Source of the DNA: an uncultured Acetatifactor sp.
GTDB lineage: Bacteria > Bacillota > Clostridia > Lachnospirales > Lachnospiraceae
Reading direction: 5' to 3'
Assembly: GCA_910578995.1 (NCBI GenBank)
Contig: CAJTSY010000005.1
Location: forward strand, 21,905-82,851
Length of the DNA stretch: 60,947 nt
Below are positions 26,663 through 35,536 of the stretch, in pieces (the stretch's first letter is position 1; every line of letters starts with the position of its first letter). The position numbers and the translations under genes are program-made. The notes under the pieces were generated by a model, which worked only from the letters and a program-made list of their open reading frames with translations, did no database searches and was not told the DNA's origin.

Positions 26663-28705
26663 TTAACATTCCATCTGCACCCAGGTAGTATACCGGCAGC
26701 CGCTCTGGCCCAGATGGCAGAAATCACCCAGTGTGACGCCGCAGGAAAGAGGAATGAGGATTCTCCCATGGTTCTGCTCCGATATGGAGGGGGTGTTTTC
26801 TATCTCTTTGCGGCTCAGCATGGGAAGCTTCGACAGGTCGTGTCCGCCTGCCAGGCGGATATCGGTTCCGAAGAGGATGGGGCCGCGGTAAATACTGACA
26901 CACCCGTCATATTCTTCTTTTCCCGCCAGATAGCGGGTGGTGAAGTCCAGGTGCAGACGGAGTAGGATGCTGCCCTGGCAGTGCAGGCGGCAGTAGGAAC
27001 CGGCTGCAGGCATAATTTCCCCATTTAGTGAATGGGTGGCTGCATACATGGTTTTGCCATCCTGTGAATGAGCAGTCGCATGCGGGGAGCTGTCATCCTG
27101 CAGAGTTTCCGATGCAATCGAGGTGATGGCAGACCACCCCGGTATCCGCAGGGCCAGCTCTCCGGCATAATTTTTTATGAGTATTTCTACATTTTTCTTC
27201 GCGGGATATCCCCCACTGATCCGGATTCGGACATTGTCCTCCGTCACAAATTCCCCGTCCTCATAGGCATTGATGCAAAGCGCCGTTTCCGTTCTGGTGA
27301 AAGCCCATTCGTTGAGCATGCCCACGGCTCTTGGGGCGTTCACGGAGCAGCAGTTCAGTTCCGGGGAACCGGACCGGCTCTGGAAGGAGATGTCGTGGAA
27401 ATTGGCATGCCGTTCTCCCGCCATGGGGGTGTGGTAGGTGGACCAGCGCCCCGTGGGGGACCAGGCTCCCATGCAGGCGTTGTAATGGGACAGTTCCAGA
27501 AAGTCCAGGATGTCCACATCCCCGGTAAGCCTGAAAAGCTCCACGGCCAGAGCGTTGTAAGCGATGACGCAGCAGGTTTCGATATTGCCGTTTTTGAAGG
27601 GCGTGCCGATGGCCTGCTCGTCGGTTGAGAAGGCGCCTGTGTTGTGGACGTCTGTTTTCCGGATGGAGTGATAAATCTGCTTTACGGTCTGTAGATAATG
27701 CGCCCCGGGGAGCTGGTTTTGTGTCATGCAGACGGTTTCGGCATGTTGGCTTTGCGTCATGTGTACTGTCTTAGAGGATGGATTCAGGGGCATACAGGCA
27801 GTATCGGCAGACTGCTCCTGCTTCGCCCGGGGCAGGTATCCCGCAGTCCGGTACAATTCCGCCAGGCCCAGGATGATGTGCAGGCTTTCCCAGCGGGGCT
27901 TGGGACACTGGTAATATTCGATTCCGTTCAGGGCGCAGTTGATATAATTTCCGGCATGTTCATCCGCCAGGTCTTTTTCAATTTCCGACGCAAAGGCAAG
28001 ATAGCGCTGCTTTCCGGTGAGGCGGTAGAGCAGGGCGAAGGCATGGATGGGGGCCAGGTTGGTCTCAGAGGACTTCAGCTCCAACAGGCTTCTGCGGCCG
28101 GAAGAAGGATTGTAAAATTTCTCCAAAAACAGATCGGCGGCTTTCTCCACGCATTCCAGGTAACGGGCATTTCCCGTTTCCTCATACCACAGCAGCAGTC
28201 CGTACATGATGTGGTAATGGTTCCAGGCATCCCAGGTGCCCTCCACCTCGTCCGGCTTCTGGGAGAAAGAGCCGGTGAGGCGGCATTCCCTGCTGAATAC
28301 GCCCAGGTATCCGTCCTCTGCCTGGCATTCCATCAGCTCTTCAATGAAGGTGATAATGTAGTCGTACAGGGCGCGGTTCAGGGTGAGGCGGTAGATATAG
28401 TAGGCTCCCGTGATGTATTTCCCGGGGAATTCCCCCAGCCAGGGCAGCATCTCCCGGTAGGGCAGCATGTCCCGTTCATGGAACATGTCCAGGATGCCCG
28501 GATTGGTTTCCCGCAGGCCCATGAGCCAGTTTTTGGTGATATTTTCCGCCAGTTGTCCGGTGATTCCCATAGGACGGGAGGAGCGCATCCGCACTGTGTG
28601 CATGAGATCCCGGTCTGAGTTTATAAAGTTGGACTGGATGTTGTCTGAAGATTGTAAGTTTTTCAAAGCTGTTGACCTGCTTTCCTGTTGTATATAGTTA
28701 AACAT
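26663..28705 (-). CDS. GH127-type beta-L-arabinofuranosidase-like glycosidase
   Basis: The 680-residue protein belongs to the DUF1680/GH127 group: an (alpha/alpha)6 barrel with WHLGEFPGK-like LPWLGEFPGKYITGAYYIYR, the Glu-Cys motif NIETCCVIAYN and the Cys-Cys motif ELNCCSVNAPRAVG. In characterised GH127 enzymes a Glu and three Cys hold a zinc, and one Cys is the nucleophile; the equivalents are present. Two insertions are odd: a repeat-like stretch around 27718-27830 (TACMPLNPSSK, TVHMTQSQH, TVCMTQNQ) and another near 27000-27090. No clear ribosome site precedes the ATG at 28705. It is probably the last gene of the transporter operon. Confidence 0.82.
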   Translation of the reverse strand: MFNYIQQESRSTALKNLQSSDNIQSNFINSDRDLMHTVRMRSSRPMGITGQLAENITKNWLMGLRETNPGILDMFHERDMLPYREMLPWLGEFPGKYITGAYYIYRLTLNRALYDYIITFIEELMECQAEDGYLGVFSRECRLTGSFSQKPDEVEGTWDAWNHYHIMYGLLLWYEETGNARYLECVEKAADLFLEKFYNPSSGRRSLLELKSSETNLAPIHAFALLYRLTGKQRYLAFASEIEKDLADEHAGNYINCALNGIEYYQCPKPRWESLHIILGLAELYRTAGYLPRAKQEQSADTACMPLNPSSKTVHMTQSQHAETVCMTQNQLPGAHYLQTVKQIYHSIRKTDVHNTGAFSTDEQAIGTPFKNGNIETCCVIAYNALAVELFRLTGDVDILDFLELSHYNACMGAWSPTGRWSTYHTPMAGERHANFHDISFQSRSGSPELNCCSVNAPRAVGMLNEWAFTRTETALCINAYEDGEFVTEDNVRIRISGGYPAKKNVEILIKNYAGELALRIPGWSAITSIASETLQDDSSPHATAHSQDGKTMYAATHSLNGEIMPAAGSYCRLHCQGSILLRLHLDFTTRYLAGKEEYDGCVSIYRGPILFGTDIRLAGGHDLSKLPMLSRKEIENTPSISEQNHGRILIPLSCGVTLGDFCHLGQSGCRYTTWVQMEC

Positions 28706-28772
28706 ATAGTCTTTAATGGATAGCGCGCGGCCGGACTGGGAGATGCACGAGGCAGTCGGGGGCTGAACCCCG

Positions 28773-29768
28773 TCATCCTTTCACACTACCAAGTGTCAGC
28801 CCCGATGTAAAATATTTCTGCAGGAAGGGATAGATCAGCATCACCGGAAGCGCTGCCAGAAACAGCTGTGCCGCGCGGCCGGTCTGGACATTAATCTGGG
28901 ACACCAGCAGGCTGTAATTGCTTCCCGCCTGCCGCATCAGGGATTCGAAGCTGCGCAGGAGGGTCTGCAGGTAAGTGGCCAGGGGGTATTTTTCCCGGCT
29001 GGTCATGTAGATGATGCCGCTGAACCAGTCGTTCCAGTGGTTTACGATGCAGAACAGGCCCACGGTCGCCAGGGAGGGTTTCAGCAGGGGCAGCACCACC
29101 TTGTAGAGCAGCTGAAATTCCGTTGCGCCGTCTATCCGTGCGGCTTCCTGCAGTTCCTCCGGAAGTCCCCGGATAAAGTTCATCAGGATGATCATATTGT
29201 ACACCGGCAGCGCCCCGGGCAGAATCAGGGACCAGATGGTATTTTTCAGTCCTGCCCTGGACACTACCAGATAGGTGGGGATCATTCCGCCGTTGAAGAG
29301 CATGGTTAGTACAAAGAAGGACATGTAGAGATTTCGGCCCATCAGCTTGTCCTTGCCCTTGGACAGGGGGTAGGCCGTGAGAATCATCAGAACCAGGTTC
29401 AGCAGGGTGCCCAGGAAGGTTCTTGCCAGGGAGTTGCCCAGGGAGCGGAGGAAGTCGCCTTTCACAAGGGCATATTCATAGGAAGAGGTGGTGAGTTCTA
29501 CCGGCAGGAAAGCTACCTTCCCGGCTGCCACTGCGCTTCTGCTGCTGAGGGATACCGCAAGCAGGTGCACGAAGGGGAGGACGCAGCTTAAACATACCAC
29601 TGTCATCAGCACATAGTTAAAAATCAGAAATGCCTTTCTGGAGGGACTGGCTTTCCGGAAGGATACTTTTTTCGCAGGGACTGCTTCTTCGGGGATTTTG
29701 TGGGCGATCGGTTTCCAGGGGAGTTTTTTTCCCAAAGCATTTTTTTCTGCTTTATACGCTGTATTCAT
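28773..29768 (-). CDS. CUT1 sugar ABC permease (LplC/YtcP-like)
   Basis: The 331-residue permease has six helices and the EAA loop EELQEAARIDGATEFQLLYKV that docks the ATPase. It has a longer cytoplasmic N-terminus (about 45 residues) than usual. GAAAGGGGGACG precedes the ATG. It is the second permease of the operon with the LplB-like gene and lipoprotein upstream. No ATPase is encoded here; such systems normally share a common MsmK-type ATPase. Confidence 0.88.
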   Translation of the reverse strand: MNTAYKAEKNALGKKLPWKPIAHKIPEEAVPAKKVSFRKASPSRKAFLIFNYVLMTVVCLSCVLPFVHLLAVSLSSRSAVAAGKVAFLPVELTTSSYEYALVKGDFLRSLGNSLARTFLGTLLNLVLMILTAYPLSKGKDKLMGRNLYMSFFVLTMLFNGGMIPTYLVVSRAGLKNTIWSLILPGALPVYNMIILMNFIRGLPEELQEAARIDGATEFQLLYKVVLPLLKPSLATVGLFCIVNHWNDWFSGIIYMTSREKYPLATYLQTLLRSFESLMRQAGSNYSLLVSQINVQTGRAAQLFLAALPVMLIYPFLQKYFTSGLTLGSVKG

Positions 29769-29783
29769 AAATCGTCCCCCTTT

Positions 29784-30674
29784 CTAAAAGACGCGGTAGT
29801 TTGCCGCTTTGTCCGCTATCACATAGGATGCCGCCACCAGTATCAGCGAGATGACGGATTTAAACAGTCCTACGGCGGTGCCCACGGAGTACTGGGCCTG
29901 GGTGATGCCCAGACGGTACACATAGGTGTCGATAATGTCCCCGGTGCGGTACACAACAGGGGCGTAAAGGTTGAAAATCTGGTCGAAGCCTGCGTTCATC
30001 ACATTCCCAAGGGACAGAACCAGCATCAGGATTACGGTGGGGGCAAGCATGGGCAGCGTCACATAGCGTGTCTGGCTCATCCTTCCGGCTCCGTCGATTC
30101 TGGCGGCCTCGTACAGCTCGGGATCGATACTGGTCAGCGCCGCCAGGTAGACCACTGTGCCGAATCCGAAGCTTTTCCAGATTTCGGAGAGTATCATGGT
30201 CCAGGGAAATACGGAGGGGCTTCCCAGGAAATTTACCGTGCCCAGGTTCATGGAGTTAAGCAGTCTGTTCACCAGGCCGTCCCCGGCGAGAAGGTCTGTC
30301 ATGACGCCTGCCAGGATGACCCAGGAGAGGAAATTGGGGATGTAGATCAAAGTCTGGAAGAGCCGCTTCAGGAACCGGTGCCCTATCTCGTTCAGCAGCA
30401 GAGCAAAGATAACGGAGGTCAGGAGCCCGCCCAGTATTTTGAAGATGGCAATGTACAGGCTGTTCCAGATGGTGCGCACGAAATTGGGCTGGGAAAACAG
30501 ATAGCGGAAATGGGAAAGGCCAACCCAGGGAGAGGAAAAACCTCTCCCCGGATTGTAGTCCTGAAACGCGATTACCAGCCCGTATAAGGGGATGTAAGAG
30601 AATACAAATACCAGGAGGATCCCCGGCAGAAGCATCAGGTGCATCTGCCATTCTCTTTTCAATCGTTTCTTCAT
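29784..30674 (-). CDS. CUT1 sugar ABC permease (LplB-like)
   Basis: The 296-residue permease has six helices, the signature YIPLYGLVIAFQDYNPGRG near the N-terminus and an EAA loop ELYEAARIDGAGRMSQTRYV. AAGGAGC lies before the ATG at 30674, which I chose over a codon 33 nt upstream that overlaps the lipoprotein gene. It is spaced 10 bp from the binding protein gene and 15 bp from the next permease. Confidence 0.88.
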   Translation of the reverse strand: MKKRLKREWQMHLMLLPGILLVFVFSYIPLYGLVIAFQDYNPGRGFSSPWVGLSHFRYLFSQPNFVRTIWNSLYIAIFKILGGLLTSVIFALLLNEIGHRFLKRLFQTLIYIPNFLSWVILAGVMTDLLAGDGLVNRLLNSMNLGTVNFLGSPSVFPWTMILSEIWKSFGFGTVVYLAALTSIDPELYEAARIDGAGRMSQTRYVTLPMLAPTVILMLVLSLGNVMNAGFDQIFNLYAPVVYRTGDIIDTYVYRLGITQAQYSVGTAVGLFKSVISLILVAASYVIADKAANYRVF

Positions 30675-30684
30675 AGGCCGCTCC

Positions 30685-32445
30685 TTACTGATTGCCGTAC
30701 ATGTCATTTACTGCCTGGGTGGCTTCGTCGCCGCCCGCCGTTCTCCAGTCTTCCACCAGGGTATCGAAGTAGTCCAGAGGCTCTTCGCCCATGATGATCT
30801 TGGTAAAGCCTTCGGTGAGGATATCGTCCAGGGTGGTACCCGCCCGGTTGATCACGTCCGGCGTAACTGCCCAGACTTTGTTTTTGATGGTGTCTCCTGC
30901 GGTGATGATGGGGTCGGCCACGCTGTAGGCGCTCTTGTCGGGTCCCCAGAGCATGTAGCCGCCTACGGCGGTGGGGCTGCCGTCATTGGTGAAATTCACG
31001 ATGTCGGCATAGGCCTGCTGTTGTTTTCTGGTCTCCAGGAGACTTTCGTCCTGTGCGGCGATGGCCTTTGCGGTGGCCTGGTAGGTGGAGCGGTCCAGAT
31101 CGGGATCCTGTACCCGCATGATCTGGGCGGCATGTTCCACGTCAAAGTAGGAGAGGATTTCTTCCTGGCTGATGCCGTCGTTTGCGGCTTCGTTTTCCAT
31201 GTAGGCGAAGAAATTGATGCACTTTAAGGCCGCTTCGGGATTCTTGCAGTTTTTGCTCACCACGGTGTAGGTGTAATTGTCGCAGTTCAGCGGATAAAGC
31301 ACCTTTTCACCGGCTGCCGGGGGAACGGCGTAGGCTTCCAGGTAGGCTTCCGGGCCGATGTTAGTGATCATGTCGGTTCCGGCGGTCCATCCAAGCCAGT
31401 TCTTGAAAGGATAGATGCCCAGCTTGCCGTTGACGGCGTCTTGGTTGAGTTTCTCGGTGTTAGCCGTTGCGAACTGGTTGCTGATGATGCCCTCCTGGTA
31501 CCATTTGGCCCATTCGCCCAGTGCTGTCTTCATTTCCGGCTGAATGGAGCCGTAGCCGATCTGTCCGCCGGGTTCCTGAATCCAGATGTCGGGATAGGCG
31601 CCCCAGGCCGGAGCCAGGATTTTCAGGGTTGTCAGGCTCTGGTCGGCGGCAATGCCTGTGCTGCCGTATTCCTGCTGAAAGGCCTTTTCGATGGCGATCA
31701 GGTCATCCATTGTCTTGGGGTCTTCCAGGTTCAGGGCGTCCTTCCAGTCTTTCCGGATCCACACGGGGTTGATCTGGGCAATGGGGCCTACGCCCAACTG
31801 TGCAATTCCGTACAGTTTTCCGTCCTTTTTGCCGGAGTCAAAGCTTTCCGGCTCTATGGCCATGTAGCCCTTGATGATGTCGCTGGCGTAGGTTTCGTAT
31901 ACCTCCGACAGATCATAGAGCATGTCGGCCTCGATGAGCTGCTGAAGCTGGGTGGTCTGAACCATGCACACATCCGGCAGGGTTTTGTCGGCGATGGCCA
32001 GGTTGATATTCGTAAAATAGTCGTCCCACTCTGCGGTGAAGGCGGGGACCACCTCGATATTCAGTTTTTCCTTATAGCCCCGGATCCAGGGATTGTTGGT
32101 GATGTCGTCGCCCTCCTGATAGTTTAAGTCGGCATTGATCATCAGGGCCACTTCCAGGGTGACGGTTTCGTTATAGGGGGCCAGGGGGCCTTCTGCCGTT
32201 TGGGATGAGCCTGCGTCGGACTGTCCAGAACTGCCCGCATCATCTGTGTCGGACTGCCCGCCCTGGGACGAGTCGGCGTCGGACTGTCCGGAACTGCCCG
32301 CATCGTCTGCGCCGGACTGCTCCGTCTGGGAACCGGAGCCGGAATTCCCGGAGCTGCCGCTGTCGGGGTCTGTCCCGCCGCAGGCGGCCAGGGACATGGT
32401 CAGGATTGCTGTCATTAACAGGGACAGGACTTTTTTCTTTTTCAT
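30685..32445 (-). CDS. CUT1 solute-binding lipoprotein (LplA-like)
   Basis: The 586-residue protein starts MKKKKVLSLLMTAILTMSLA with lipobox LAACGG. A Gly/Ser/Asp-rich linker of about 60 residues with a repeated GSSGQSDAGSSQ motif follows, then a large type 1 binding domain. The ATG at 32445 has GGGAG upstream; an in-frame extension of 34 codons precedes the ribosome site and is not used. Large LplA-like proteins bind oligosaccharides, and the neighbouring GH127 gene suggests arabinose-containing glycans. The divergent YesM/YesN pair probably controls the operon. Confidence 0.88.
   Translation of the reverse strand: MKKKKVLSLLMTAILTMSLAACGGTDPDSGSSGNSGSGSQTEQSGADDAGSSGQSDADSSQGGQSDTDDAGSSGQSDAGSSQTAEGPLAPYNETVTLEVALMINADLNYQEGDDITNNPWIRGYKEKLNIEVVPAFTAEWDDYFTNINLAIADKTLPDVCMVQTTQLQQLIEADMLYDLSEVYETYASDIIKGYMAIEPESFDSGKKDGKLYGIAQLGVGPIAQINPVWIRKDWKDALNLEDPKTMDDLIAIEKAFQQEYGSTGIAADQSLTTLKILAPAWGAYPDIWIQEPGGQIGYGSIQPEMKTALGEWAKWYQEGIISNQFATANTEKLNQDAVNGKLGIYPFKNWLGWTAGTDMITNIGPEAYLEAYAVPPAAGEKVLYPLNCDNYTYTVVSKNCKNPEAALKCINFFAYMENEAANDGISQEEILSYFDVEHAAQIMRVQDPDLDRSTYQATAKAIAAQDESLLETRKQQQAYADIVNFTNDGSPTAVGGYMLWGPDKSAYSVADPIITAGDTIKNKVWAVTPDVINRAGTTLDDILTEGFTKIIMGEEPLDYFDTLVEDWRTAGGDEATQAVNDMYGNQ
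32195..32370 (-). repeat. repeat-rich linker DNA in the lipoprotein gene
   Basis: On the plus strand GGACTGTCCGGAACTGCCCG recurs with small changes about 63 bp apart, encoding Ser/Gly/Gln/Asp-rich surface linker. The repeats are in frame. Confidence 0.7.
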
Positions 32446-32517
32446 GTAGGTATCTCCCTTCTGTCTGTGAGGTAGAGCGTAATGGTTGTCTTTGGAACAA
32501 TTCCTTTGTATGATCTC

Positions 32518-32635
32518 ATTATAGGGAATCGGCGGGGGCTGTTCCATCGTTTTTCTTGCGTTTTGTATAATCTCATGACTATTGTGCCCGGCCCGCGCAA
32601 AATATCTTTATGGGCGCAAGATTTTGTACTATAAT
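32518..32635. promoter_or_regulatory. divergent promoter region, lipoprotein operon and YesM kinase
   Basis: On the minus strand TATAAT (32523-32518) lies 73 bp upstream of the lipoprotein start. On the plus strand TATAAT (32630-32635) lies 94 bp upstream of the kinase start. Both -10 elements are perfect but the -35 regions are poor, which suggests that both promoters need an activator such as the YesN-like regulator. Confidence 0.5.
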
Positions 32636-32728
32636 TAACAGGGAAGTGCCTGTAGATTGCAGGAACAGCCTGTATCAGTATTTTCAGCAATTTCTAAAAC
32701 AGGGACGGAAGCAGGGAGGGACAGGCTG

Positions 32729-34816
32729 ATGCGGAAAAATATTACTTTTAAAAAGATGATTCTGTTGTTTCTGGGGGTTACCCTTCCGATTTTCCTGTTG
32801 GGGCTGTTTTTGATTCGTCAGATCAGCATGGCGGTGAGCAATCGTACTTTTTCACTGATTCAGGAGAAGGTGGATATGACGGCGGGGAATCTGGAGGATA
32901 TCCTGGAGCAGCTGTACCATACGGCGGCGGAGGTGGCGGGGCAGGGGAACCTGAAGCGCCTGGCCAATCCGGTTTATGCCATGTCGCCCTATGAGGCGGC
33001 CAAGAATGTGCTGCAGATGCAGGAGCAGCAGACCAGTATCCGGAATGCCAGTCCTTATATTGAAAATTTTGTGATCTATTATCCCAACCGGCTCCAGGCT
33101 TATAACAGTAAGGAGAGCGGCAAGGCCAGTTTCTTTGAGTTTGCCATGGAGGAGTACAGGGGGCTGTCGGGCACCCACAATTCGGCAGATTATCTGGCGG
33201 TTCATGACGGGAAACTGACGGAAATCGTTAAGCCTTCCTTTGGGGCGGATTTCCTGATCCGGGTGGATTTGTCGCAGGAAGCCCTGGAGGAGATTCTGGA
33301 GAATATTTTTCCGGAGTATGACAGTTATTATCTGTTGGATGCCTTTGACCATTCCTGGCAGCTGACGAATCTGGCAGAGCCGCAGGAAGAGGCAGATGGA
33401 ATGCCGGGTGGGGAACCGGAGAGGCGGGCGCGTGGAGAAACGGAGAAGAACGCAGAGACAGGGGACGTGAAGACGGAACGGGATAATGGGGAAGAGATTG
33501 CGGGACATAAAGTGACAATAGTGTCGGAAAACGGCGCCCGAATTCTGGTGGGGGATGAAGAATATGAGGGATTTTCCGCGCCGTTTACTCTGGGGGATGG
33601 GAGGCTATATTTTTTCTTTTCGGAGGAGGAGCTTTTCCGGGATGCCAGAGCCTATCAGTATCTGTACTTTTATTTCGGACTTATCGTGTTTGCAGCCTGC
33701 AGCCTGTTTCTGCTTGGGAGTTATGCCATCATCCACAGGCCGCTCCGGATGCTGGTGGATGCCTTTCAGCGGATTGGCCGCCAGGACTACAGCGTGCGCA
33801 TCACCGGCAGGCAGGGGTCTGATTTTATGTATGTGTATCAGGAATTCAACCACATGGCGGAGGAGCTGGGTACCCTGATCGAGAAGAATTATCAGCAGCA
33901 GCTCTTGCTGAGCAGAGCGGAACTGAAGCAGCTGCAGGCCCAGATCAATCCTCATTTTCTCTATAATGCTTTTTTCCTGCTGCGGCGGATGATTCATGAC
34001 GAGCTGTATGAGGAGGCGGGGCAGATGGCGGATACCCTGGGACTGTATTTTCAGTATATCACCAGGAACAGCCAGGATTATATGCCTCTGGGCTGGGAGT
34101 ATCATCATGCCATGCTGTACTGTGAGATTCAGCAGCTGCGGTTTGGGGACAGGATTCTCATAGAGACAGATCCGCTGCCGGAGGAATACGGCGATATCCT
34201 GGTGCCAAAGCTGATTATTCAGCCTATCTTGGAGAATGCCTTCAACTATGGGCTGCGGGACAAGGTGGAGGACGGGATGCTGCGGGTGACAGTTTCCCGG
34301 GAGGAGGGCTGTCTGGTGATTGCCATTGAGGATAACGGGGAGGAGCTTACGGAGGAGCTGCTCCAGAAGATACAGGGCAATCTGCGCGATGCCGCCCGTG
34401 GGGGCCTGTTACAGGAGATGTCCGGCATGCTGAATATTCAGAGACGGCTTAGCGTTTATTACGGGGAGCGGGCAGGAAAAGGCTCCGGTGGGGGTGACGC
34501 GGATTTGGCGGAAGGGCGCGGGACGGCGGGTGCCGAAGAGCGTGGTCAAGCAGCAAAAGCAGGCCGGGCGGGAGAGCATGGACTGGAAGCGGCGGAAGCA
34601 GGCCGTGCCGGAGAGGGAGGGCAGGAAGGAGCCGGGGTAGAGCAGAGGGACAGCCGCAGTATGCAGAATGAGATAAGGAAGGTTTGGGGAGAAGGTGCAG
34701 TAAAAGAAGAAGGGACACTGCCCGTACAGGAGGAAGACAGGATGGACGGCGGATGCCTGAAGGCTGGCCGGAGTTCCCTGGGTGGACTGTGTATCAGGAT
34801 AAGCCTGCCGCTGTAA
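32729..34816 (+). CDS. YesM-type sensor histidine kinase
   Basis: The 695-residue protein has two membrane helices flanking an extracellular sensor (about residues 32-310), a HAMP domain (RPLRMLVDAFQRIGRQDY), a His_kinase box QAQINPHFLYNAFFLLRRM and a GHKL ATPase with IIQPILENAFNYG and DNGEEL. Two in-frame low-complexity stretches are unusual: a charged one in the sensor (33390-33505) and one of about 100 residues rich in Ala, Gly and Glu near the C-terminus (34476-34770), separating the last beta strand (LGGLCIRISLPL). GGAGG precedes the ATG at 32729. It faces the sugar lipoprotein operon, and the YesN partner is further downstream. Confidence 0.87.
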   Translation: MRKNITFKKMILLFLGVTLPIFLLGLFLIRQISMAVSNRTFSLIQEKVDMTAGNLEDILEQLYHTAAEVAGQGNLKRLANPVYAMSPYEAAKNVLQMQEQQTSIRNASPYIENFVIYYPNRLQAYNSKESGKASFFEFAMEEYRGLSGTHNSADYLAVHDGKLTEIVKPSFGADFLIRVDLSQEALEEILENIFPEYDSYYLLDAFDHSWQLTNLAEPQEEADGMPGGEPERRARGETEKNAETGDVKTERDNGEEIAGHKVTIVSENGARILVGDEEYEGFSAPFTLGDGRLYFFFSEEELFRDARAYQYLYFYFGLIVFAACSLFLLGSYAIIHRPLRMLVDAFQRIGRQDYSVRITGRQGSDFMYVYQEFNHMAEELGTLIEKNYQQQLLLSRAELKQLQAQINPHFLYNAFFLLRRMIHDELYEEAGQMADTLGLYFQYITRNSQDYMPLGWEYHHAMLYCEIQQLRFGDRILIETDPLPEEYGDILVPKLIIQPILENAFNYGLRDKVEDGMLRVTVSREEGCLVIAIEDNGEELTEELLQKIQGNLRDAARGGLLQEMSGMLNIQRRLSVYYGERAGKGSGGGDADLAEGRGTAGAEERGQAAKAGRAGEHGLEAAEAGRAGEGGQEGAGVEQRDSRSMQNEIRKVWGEGAVKEEGTLPVQEEDRMDGGCLKAGRSSLGGLCIRISLPL

Positions 34817-35109
34817 GCGACAGGCAGCCTTTTAATCATATATAAAATACCTTTCTGTAGGAGCCGATGATAAAAGCTGTTTATAGTGGTTGATCAGAAA
34901 TGCTTTGTACTTCTCCTTAACTCTGGCATAATTTGGTTAATACGGCAATAGAAATTTAGGTTGAAGGCTGAATTCAGGTTGAGCATTCCCGTGTTTTCTG
35001 CTATACTTTTCCTCAGAAACGTATATTATTGCACTTGCCGCAGTCAGGTCATGGCAGGGGGAGGCCGCTGTTGGGTTTCAGTTCAGGAGAGGCAGGGAAA
35101 GGAGCAAAA
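34817..35109. other. non-coding stretch after the YesM gene
   Basis: About 290 bp, AT-richer than the flanks. I see no gene, terminator or repeat that I can defend. Confidence 0.4.
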
Positions 35110-35419
35110 ATGGGATTTTTTTAAATCCCGTGAACGCCGGTTTTGCGTCATCGGTTCGTTCCAGTATCTATGTGGATAAAACGGAATTGCTTGATTTTAC
35201 GAATCATGCTTCAGGCACGGAAGATAAATTCATTTGTGTCAGCCGTCCAAGGCGCTTTTGTTCTGCGTGTGGGGCAATCAGACAGATTTAGGATAAATGT
35301 TATGCGGGTGTCTTAAAGGATTATGCGGAAGATATACTTCTGGTGGCATTAATTATAATAGAAAAACGAAACAGCATAAATGTATTATCGAATCATATTC
35401 TCCCGGGAATAAAGGCTGA
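35110..35419 (+). pseudogene. internally deleted and frameshifted DUF1703 ATPase gene
   Basis: An ATG at 35110 with AAAGGAG upstream reads MGFF and then stops because a T7 tract is one base short. In the restored frame the sequence continues LNPVNAGFASSVRSSIYVDK and FICVSRPRRF, the classical family N-terminus. It then jumps directly to GAIRQI and YAGVLKDYAEDILLV, the C-terminal nuclease-like domain; a lost G shifts the final GINYNRKTKQHKCIIESY. About 400 codons are missing. The element sits between the YesM kinase and YesN regulator genes, which are usually adjacent, so the DUF1703 gene probably inserted there and decayed. Confidence 0.8.
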
Positions 35420-35536
35420 TAAATGGAAAAGTGCCGTATCAGCGTAATACCTGGATGAAAGCCGTCCCGGATATGGGAACCGGGCATCGGAATAAGATAG
35501 AAACAGTGAAATAAACAGCAAAGGGAACCGAATGCT

